DNA of 5,532 nt, taken from the NCBI GenBank assembly GCA_002298155.1, contig DBME01000270.1:398-5929 (forward strand), given 5' to 3'. The notes under the pieces were generated by a model. It was given only the letters and a program-made list of their open reading frames with translations. It was not told the origin of the DNA and did not search any database. Shown here one piece after another: positions 1-5,532 of this stretch (position 1 is its first letter; every line of letters begins with the position of its first letter). The DNA is from Holophagaceae bacterium UBA706. GTDB lineage: Bacteria > Acidobacteriota > Holophagae > Holophagales > Holophagaceae. A program made the translations under genes and the position numbers.

Positions 1-899
1 GGATAGCTCTCCATGGAAGGGTTGTCGTGCATCAGTTCATAGAGGCGCCGGTTGCCCAAGGCGACCGTAAACACATGCTTCCACCGGTGCAGCGTCTTCT
101 GCCTTCCGTTTGCAACCCCGCTCTCGATGAGATCGGCCATCCCGGCGGTCGACAGTTCCGTATGGATGCCCAGGTCCTTGTGGCCTCCAAGATACCGGCA
201 GACGGCGTTTGGAATCCCCCCTATGCCCAGCTGGATAGTCGCTCCATCCGGGATGAGTTCGGCGACGGTCTTCCCGATGGCTTCGTCTTCCGGAAGCGAG
301 GGATGTTCGGCCGGCTCCAGGAGCGGCACGTGGTTTTCCACGATTTTGTCCACCTCGGAGACGTGAACGAGGGAATCTCCGAAGACCCTGGGCATGTTTT
401 CGTTCACCTCCACGATGCTCGTTCCGCACGAGCGGATCACCGCGGAAGCATAGTCGTTGTTCGTGCCCAGGCTGAAATATCCCGCCTTGTCCATCGGCGA
501 AACCGTGATGACGAATGTGTCTATGGGAATGAATTCGGTGAAGAGCCGGGGAGTCTGGTAGAAATAGCTGGGAACGTAGCTCAGGACTTTTTTCCCGGAG
601 CGCATCTGCATGTCCCGGATGCGCCTGTCCACGTCGGTCATGAAAAGGGGGCAGGGGTGCACGGCATGGAGTACATCGTCCGCCAGGACGGTCTCCGCGG
701 CATGCTTCATGGCCAGCTTGTAGTAGATCCGGATGTCTTCGAGGCTGCCGCTGCGAATCCGCGAAGCGATTGCGGTCAGCAGGGCGGGAGGCTGGCCGGC
801 CGCCATCCCGAAAGAAAGCGAACTGCCGTTCTTAATTCCGCCTATCGCTTTCTCGGGGGTGGTGAGCTTCTTTTCGTACAAACTTCGCGCATTTGTCAC
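1..899 (-). CDS. Acetyl-CoA hydrolase / 4-hydroxybutyrate-type CoA-transferase, 3' end cut by window edge
   Basis: The minus-strand translation (299 codons visible, then cut) begins MTNARSLYEKKLTTPEKAI and reads as a class of CoA-transferases that move CoA between carboxylic acids (acetate, propionate, butyrate, 4-hydroxybutyrate, succinate) in the cytoplasm. Visible family marks are the N-terminal region with the GSSLSFGMAAGQPPALLTAI loop (residues about 25-44), the glycine loop GIGGIPNA (225-232) that lines the oxyanion/CoA site, and GIHTEL (244-249), whose Glu248 is the probable catalytic nucleophile by analogy with related transferases. KHVFTVALGNRRLYELMHDNP (274-294) is also typical. Family members are usually about 430-450 aa, so roughly 130-150 residues lie outside. 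The start is GTG at 899: GGAGG sits at 908-904, 4 nt upstream, and the frame is closed by a TGA near 968. The exact acid substrate cannot be told. The sequence after HTEL is STAGM rather than the more usual SDG-like stretch. GC content (about 57%) is clearly lower than in the genes at the right of the window. Confidence 0.9.
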   Translation of the reverse strand, partial: MTNARSLYEKKLTTPEKAIGGIKNGSSLSFGMAAGQPPALLTAIASRIRSGSLEDIRIYYKLAMKHAAETVLADDVLHAVHPCPLFMTDVDRRIRDMQMRSGKKVLSYVPSYFYQTPRLFTEFIPIDTFVITVSPMDKAGYFSLGTNNDYASAVIRSCGTSIVEVNENMPRVFGDSLVHVSEVDKIVENHVPLLEPAEHPSLPEDEAIGKTVAELIPDGATIQLGIGGIPNAVCRYLGGHKDLGIHTELSTAGMADLIESGVANGRQKTLHRWKHVFTVALGNRRLYELMHDNPSMESY

Positions 900-903
900 A
901 GGT

Positions 904-908
904 CCTCC
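904..908 (-). promoter_or_regulatory. Ribosome binding site deciding the GTG start of the CoA-transferase
   Basis: GGAGG on the minus strand lies 4 nt before GTG at 899. It is the only good Shine-Dalgarno in the region and supports GTG rather than the in-frame TTG at 881, which would be about 22 nt away. Confidence 0.6.
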
Positions 909-944
909 ATTTGCTTCCGGAAAGTTTACTTTTCCCCGTTCGCA

Positions 945-960
945 TGACCGGGATCGGTCA
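945..960. promoter_or_regulatory. Perfect inverted repeat TGACCG-N4-CGGTCA, candidate operator
   Basis: Two perfect 6-bp arms (945-950 and 955-960) flank a 4-bp centre, 46-61 bp upstream of the CoA-transferase GTG. The size and symmetry fit a dimeric regulator binding site. In RNA it could also form a 6-bp hairpin in the leader. No known consensus is assigned. Position close to the gene would suit repression or activation of a proximal promoter, but I see no convincing -35/-10 pair around it. Confidence 0.4.
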
Positions 961-1075
961 CCCGCTCAGACCAACAAATCGGCGCAATGCCGGTTCATGT
1001 TGAAGGAATACTTCAGATATACCGGTGGAGGGATGTGGGACTATATTACCTGCTTATCTTTTTCTTTTCTACATA

Positions 1076-1093
1076 TATCACTAATATCACTAA
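1076..1093. repeat. Tandem 9-bp repeat TATCACTAA x2
   Basis: TATCACTAA occurs twice with no gap (1076-1084 and 1085-1093). It reads TTAGTGATA twice on the minus strand. It lies just downstream of the candidate -12 element, at or near the predicted transcription start for the CoA-transferase, in the most AT-rich part of the window. It may be a regulator site or simple AT-rich drift. Confidence 0.6.
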
Positions 1094-1098
1094 CCTGT

Positions 1099-1116
1099 GC
1101 AGCGATCATAAAGCCA
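1099..1116 (-). promoter_or_regulatory. Candidate sigma-54 (-24/-12) promoter facing the CoA-transferase
   Basis: Reading the minus strand, TTGGCTTTATGATCGCTG has the invariant GG (1115-1114) and GC (1103-1102) separated by exactly 10 bp. Compared with the consensus TGGCACG-N4-TTGCW, the -24 box keeps TGGC and the -12 box keeps T-GCT, while the ACG of the -24 and one T of the -12 differ. The start would be near 1090, giving a leader of about 190 nt before GTG at 899, which is long. Its location between a sigma-54 activator gene and a gene in the same orientation is the main support. Confidence 0.35.
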
Positions 1117-1156
1117 AAGGAATCGCGGCTGGAAGCCTCTCCCACAAAATACTGGA

Positions 1157-1169
1157 ACTACCCTGTAGT
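1157..1169. repeat. Inverted repeat ACTAC-N3-GTAGT
   Basis: Perfect 5-bp arms (1157-1161 and 1165-1169) around CCT, centred about 48 bp upstream of the candidate -24 element. A second overlapping pair, TACT at 1150-1153 and AGTA at 1167-1170, adds to the symmetry. It could be an activator site for the candidate sigma-54 promoter, but short arms like this arise by chance fairly often. Confidence 0.35.
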
Positions 1170-1188
1170 ACTTTAGAGTTCGTTCTTC

Positions 1189-1212
1189 TTCGCGGCTTCG
1201 CGCCTTCGCGTG
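1189..1212. repeat. Three tandem TTCGCGNN octamers
   Basis: TTCGCGGC, TTCGCGCC and TTCGCGTG follow one another without gaps. A related CCTTCGCGTC stands alone at 1291-1300. From memory, short TTCGCG-rich intergenic strings like this are frequent in several high-GC environmental genomes, so this may be one copy of a dispersed small repeat. I could not count copies. Confidence 0.5.
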
Positions 1213-1245
1213 GGAAAAACGAAACGCCGGCTCATTGGGAAAAAC
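1211..1245. repeat. 10-bp direct repeat TGGGAAAAAC
   Basis: TGGGAAAAAC is present at 1211-1220 and again at 1236-1245, offset by 25 bp (about two and a half helical turns). The first copy abuts the TTCGCGNN repeat. No function can be assigned. Confidence 0.5.
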
Positions 1246-1269
1246 ATCTCGCCAGGGACCACCCACTTT

Positions 1270-1308
1270 CCAAGAAGGTCAAATCGATTACCTTCGCGTC
1301 TTTCTTGG
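1270..1308. repeat. Possible hairpin downstream of the regulator gene
   Basis: CCAAGAA (1270-1276) and TTCTTGG (1302-1308) are perfect inverted arms. Inside them GAAGGT (1274-1279) and ACCTTC (1290-1295) form an alternative 6-bp stem around the AATCGATT palindrome (1282-1289). The two stems share bases and exclude each other. It lies 40-80 nt past the regulator stop codon. No T tract follows on the minus strand, so it is not a standard intrinsic terminator, though it could be an RNA 3'-end structure. Confidence 0.3.
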
Positions 1309-1348
1309 TTGGTATTCACCGGACGGCGAATGCGTATCGCCCCGGCCC

Positions 1349-3913
<2,565 letters not shown>

Positions 3914-3916
3914 GCG

Positions 3917-3926
3917 ACCTCCTCCC
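3917..3926 (-). promoter_or_regulatory. Strong ribosome binding site favouring the TTG start of the regulator
   Basis: The minus strand reads GGGAGGAGGT. GGGAGG is 7 nt and AGGAGG 4 nt before TTG at 3913, against 13 nt before GTG at 3904. This spacing favours TTG. The GTG start would change the product by only three residues and leave the signal sequence intact. Confidence 0.6.
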
Positions 3927-3941
3927 TGAAGGGGATAGCCG

Positions 3942-3972
3942 AAGATAGCAGACCTCGGCGGGGTTCTGTCAG
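3942..3972 (-). promoter_or_regulatory. Candidate sigma-70 promoter for the regulator gene
   Basis: On the minus strand an extended -10 TGCTATCTT (TATCTT at 3947-3942) lies 19 bp after CTGACA (3972-3967), which matches TTGACA at five of six bases. Transcription would start near 3935, about 22 nt before the TTG start, leaving just room for the ribosome binding site. The 19-bp spacer is longer than ideal, which the TG extension can offset. Confidence 0.45.
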
Positions 3973-4007
3973 CATAGGGAAGCCCCCTCGTCATGCCCGG
4001 AGATCCC

Positions 4008-5240
4008 ATGCCGTTCCGCCGAACCGCCCCGACAGCGCTCCTGCTCCTGGGCCTCGCCTGCTCACGGGAACCCCAGGAGTTCAAGAAGGGCATGGACGCC
4101 TTCCAGCGCCAGGATTACGCCGCGGCCATGGCCCTCTGGCAGCCCCTGGCCGAGAAGGGCCTCGCCCAGGCCCAGGTGTCCCTGGCCGAGATGTTCGCCC
4201 GGGGCGACGGCGTGCCGCGCAACATGGCCGAAGCCGCGAAGTGGTACCGCCTCGCCGCCGACCAGGGCGTGGTCAAGGCCCAGGTGCAGATGGCCTGGAT
4301 GTGCGCCCAGGGCGAGGCCGTGAAGAAGGACCCCGCCGAGGCCGCGCGCTACTACCGCATGGCCGCCGACAAGGGCAACGCCCTGGCCCAGTACAACCTG
4401 GCCGTGATGCTCGACAAGGGCGAGGGCGTGGAGCGCAATCCCGCCGAGGCCCTGAAGTACTACCGCAAGGCCGCCGACCAGGGCGACCCCAACGCCCAGT
4501 TCCTGGCGGGATGGTTCTACGCCCGGGGCGAAGGCGGCCCCAAGGATCCCGCCCAGGCCGTGAACCTCCTCACCAAGGCGGCGGGGCAGGGCATCGCCGG
4601 GGCCCAGTCGCTCCTGGGCTGGATGTACGAGACCGGCGAGGGCGTGGCCGCCGACCCGGCCCAGGCCGCCGCCTGGTACCGCAAGGCCGCCGAGAAGGGC
4701 GACCCCCTGGCGGAATGCCAGATGGGCGCCATGGCCGCCACGGGCACCGGCATGGCCAAGGACCCGGCCCAGGCCGCCAAGTACTACCGCCTGGCCTCCG
4801 AGCACGGCAATGCCGTGGCCCAGGCCGCCCTGGGGTGGATCCTGGAACGGGGCGACGGCGTGCCCAAGGACCTGGTGGAAGCCCTCAAGTGGACCCGCAA
4901 GGCCGCCGAGCAGGGCTCCGCCGACGCCCAGTGCCACCTGGGCGCCCTCCTGGCCAAGGGGGTCGGCGTGCGCAAGGATCCCGTGGAAGCGGTGCAGTGG
5001 TACCGCAAGGCCGCGGACCAGGGCCTCGCCCAGGCCCAGGCCCTCATGGGCGCCGCCTGCCTCCAGGGCGAGGGCGTGGCCCGCAGCCCGCAGGAGGCCT
5101 ACGTGTGGTTCCTCCTGGCCAAGGCCGGCGGCGACGCCCCCTCCGCCCAGGCGGTGGAGCGCATGGAGAAGGAGCTGCCCCCCGAGGCGGTGGCCGAAGG
5201 CCAGAAGCGGGCCTCCGAAGCCTGGAAGAAACGCCCCTGA
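4008..5240 (+). CDS. Sel1-like repeat lipoprotein
   Basis: 410 aa from ATG at 4008. The N-terminus MPFRRTAPTALLLLGLAC is a lipoprotein signal: two arginines, a hydrophobic core and a Cys (residue 18) in a GLAC lipobox, a permissive rather than ideal form. After a degenerate first unit (EFKKGMDAFQRQDYAAAMALW) come nine complete Sel1-like repeats, eight of exactly 36 residues and the last of 37, spanning 4176-5150. Typical units carry GWMY-x-x-GEGV-x-x-DPAQA-x-x-WYRKAA-x-x-G-x-x-x-AQ, which fold as stacked helix pairs and act as protein-binding scaffolds. A charged 29-residue tail ends the protein. GGAG at 3999-4002, 5 nt upstream, and the compact signal favour 4008 over the in-frame ATG at 3993, which would add MPGDP. 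Partners are unknown. The gene is divergent from the sigma-54 activator. Codons end almost always in G or C, as in the trpG/pabA gene downstream. Confidence 0.92.
   Translation: MPFRRTAPTALLLLGLACSREPQEFKKGMDAFQRQDYAAAMALWQPLAEKGLAQAQVSLAEMFARGDGVPRNMAEAAKWYRLAADQGVVKAQVQMAWMCAQGEAVKKDPAEAARYYRMAADKGNALAQYNLAVMLDKGEGVERNPAEALKYYRKAADQGDPNAQFLAGWFYARGEGGPKDPAQAVNLLTKAAGQGIAGAQSLLGWMYETGEGVAADPAQAAAWYRKAAEKGDPLAECQMGAMAATGTGMAKDPAQAAKYYRLASEHGNAVAQAALGWILERGDGVPKDLVEALKWTRKAAEQGSADAQCHLGALLAKGVGVRKDPVEAVQWYRKAADQGLAQAQALMGAACLQGEGVARSPQEAYVWFLLAKAGGDAPSAQAVERMEKELPPEAVAEGQKRASEAWKKRP
4176..5150 (+). repeat. Nine-unit 108-bp coding repeat array (Sel1-like)
   Basis: Unit boundaries fall at 4176, 4284, 4392, 4500, 4608, 4716, 4824, 4932 and 5040. 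The first eight units are 108 bp and the last is 111 bp. Phrases such as GCCGCCGACCAGGGC, CAGGCCGCC and TACCGCAAGGCCGC recur across units. The repeats are diverged enough at DNA level to read as an old duplication series rather than a recent expansion. Confidence 0.85.
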
Positions 5241-5252
5241 CGCCAGGCGTTT
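5229..5252 (+). terminator. Weak hairpin overlapping the Sel1 gene stop codon
   Basis: AAACGCC (5229-5235) and GGCGTTT (5246-5252) are perfect 7-bp arms around a 10-nt loop. An alternative inner stem CCTG/CAGG is also possible. Only three T follow before GGGCCC, so intrinsic termination would be weak at best. It also overlaps the predicted promoter of the next gene. Confidence 0.2.
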
Positions 5253-5266
5253 GGGCCCGGTAGAAT
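5237..5266 (+). promoter_or_regulatory. Candidate promoter giving a leaderless trpG/pabA mRNA
   Basis: TAGAAT (5261-5266) matches the TATAAT -10 at five of six bases and ends exactly 7 nt before the ATG at 5274. CTGACG (5237-5242) matches the -35 at four of six with an 18-bp spacer. Transcription would begin at or next to the A of the start codon. No Shine-Dalgarno sequence is present before this ATG, which agrees with leaderless initiation. Confidence 0.45.
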
Positions 5267-5273
5267 TCGAACC

Positions 5274-5532
5274 ATGGCGCCACGGCTCACGCGGGTTCTG
5301 CTCCTGGACAACCTGGATTCCTTCACCCACAACGTGGCCCAGGGCCTCGTGGAGGCGGGGGCGCAGGTGGAGGTCCTGCGCCGGGACCAGGCCACCCTGG
5401 CCGATCTGCGCGCAGCGGGGCCGGACCTGCTGGTGCTGTCCCCGGGCCCCGGCCGCCCCGAGGACGCCACCCTGGCCCTGGAGGCCGCGCGGGCCTTCGC
5501 GGGCCGCATCCCCATCCTGGGCGTGTGCCTGG
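5274..5532 (+). CDS. Anthranilate/aminodeoxychorismate synthase glutamine amidotransferase subunit (TrpG/PabA type), 3' end cut
   Basis: 86 codons are visible. The protein is the class I glutamine amidotransferase that releases ammonia from glutamine for the chorismate-using partner (TrpE for tryptophan, PabB for folate) in the cytoplasm. Family marks are LLLDNLDSFTHN (9-20; the family form is DNxDSFTxN), LVLSPGPGRPEDA (53-65; the SPGPGxP oxyanion-loop motif) and GVCL (83-86), with the nucleophile Cys85 just before the window ends. The catalytic His and Glu are outside. TrpG and PabA cannot be separated from this part; the genes downstream would decide. The N-terminus has about six residues more than the compact family start (MILLIDNYDSFT). 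ATG at 5274 is the only in-frame ATG before the first motif. It starts 33 nt after the Sel1 stop, so co-transcription is possible, but it appears to have its own promoter. Confidence 0.93.
   Translation, partial: MAPRLTRVLLLDNLDSFTHNVAQGLVEAGAQVEVLRRDQATLADLRAAGPDLLVLSPGPGRPEDATLALEAARAFAGRIPILGVCL

Larger units (their letters stand above)
900..1348. other. Non-coding region between regulator stop and CoA-transferase start
   Basis: These 449 bp contain no frame that looks like a real gene. The plus-strand open frames here lack ribosome binding sites and have no recognisable protein character. Base composition is about 47% GC overall and about 38% at 1021-1080, far below the flanking genes. 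The stretch holds an inverted repeat at 945-960, a smaller one at 1001-1015, a 9-bp tandem repeat at 1076-1093, a candidate sigma-54 promoter at 1099-1116, an inverted repeat at 1157-1169, a TTCGCGNN repeat at 1189-1212, a 10-bp direct repeat at 1211-1245 and a possible hairpin at 1270-1308. No clear intrinsic terminator (GC-rich stem plus T tract) follows the regulator gene. Confidence 0.7.

Noticed and set aside
915..922. TTCCGGAA palindrome near the CoA-transferase start
   Set aside because: Eight-base palindromes of this kind are common by chance. It has no longer flanking symmetry and no clear promoter relation.
27..947. A plus-strand 306-codon open frame opposite the CoA-transferase
   Set aside because: The minus-strand frame has clear family motifs (GIGGIPNA, GIHTEL) and a ribosome site. 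The plus frame has none.
3914..4093. N-terminal extension of the regulator frame to ATG at 4093
   Set aside because: It would overlap the Sel1 gene and its signal sequence, bury the strong ribosome site and promoter-like sequence, and place about 60 low-complexity residues before an otherwise normal signal sequence.
5255..5285. GGTTCGAATTC on the minus strand, resembling a tRNA T-loop
   Set aside because: The flanking bases do not form the 5-bp T stem, and no acceptor, anticodon or D arm could be found around it. It is the promoter/start region of the TrpG/PabA gene.
4062..5330. A minus-strand 422-codon open frame with internal periodicity opposite the Sel1 gene
   Set aside because: The periodicity is the mirror of the 108-bp Sel1 repeats. 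There is no ribosome site or recognisable domain, and it overlaps the TrpG/PabA start on the other strand.

Overview
The window suggests a high-GC, Gram-negative-type bacterium. Two genes carry envelope signals and export sequences (a lipoprotein and an inner-membrane regulator with a periplasmic domain), and the right-hand genes have third codon positions that are almost always G or C. An Acidobacteriota/Holophagae-like or deltaproteobacterial-like host is possible, but that is a guess from gene style, not a placement.

Layout. Positions 1-899 (minus) hold the N-terminal two thirds of an acetyl-CoA hydrolase/4-hydroxybutyrate-type CoA-transferase, cut by the left edge. Positions 900-1348 are a 449-bp, AT-richer (roughly 47% GC) non-coding stretch. 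It contains a perfect 16-bp inverted repeat, a 9-bp tandem repeat, a candidate sigma-54 (-24/-12) promoter facing the CoA-transferase, and short TTCGCGNN repeats. Positions 1349-3913 (minus) encode an 854-aa regulator: signal sequence, periplasmic binding-protein-like domain, one transmembrane helix, PAS/PAC, coiled coil, sigma-54 AAA+ domain and Fis-type helix-turn-helix. A short divergent promoter region follows. Positions 4008-5240 (plus) encode a lipoprotein built of nine complete Sel1-like repeats. Positions 5274-5532 (plus) hold the N-terminal part of a TrpG/PabA-type glutamine amidotransferase, cut by the right edge just after its catalytic Cys codon. Its promoter appears to specify a leaderless mRNA.

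How it may work together. The regulator looks like a one-component, membrane-anchored sigma-54 activator that senses a periplasmic ligand and acts on DNA directly. The CoA-transferase lies downstream in the same orientation behind a candidate sigma-54 promoter, so it is the natural first target (inference).

The most striking signal is inside the regulator gene. From its 5' end to about position 1621 nearly every codon ends in G or C. From there to the stop, the last roughly 90 codons (including the DNA-binding domain) use far more A/T-ending codons and match the lower-GC segment that carries the CoA-transferase. The break falls at the conserved GNVRELE motif of the AAA+ domain. This suggests a chimeric gene (or an assembly chimera) in which a local sensor/ATPase was joined to an acquired DNA-binding domain and its neighbouring target gene.
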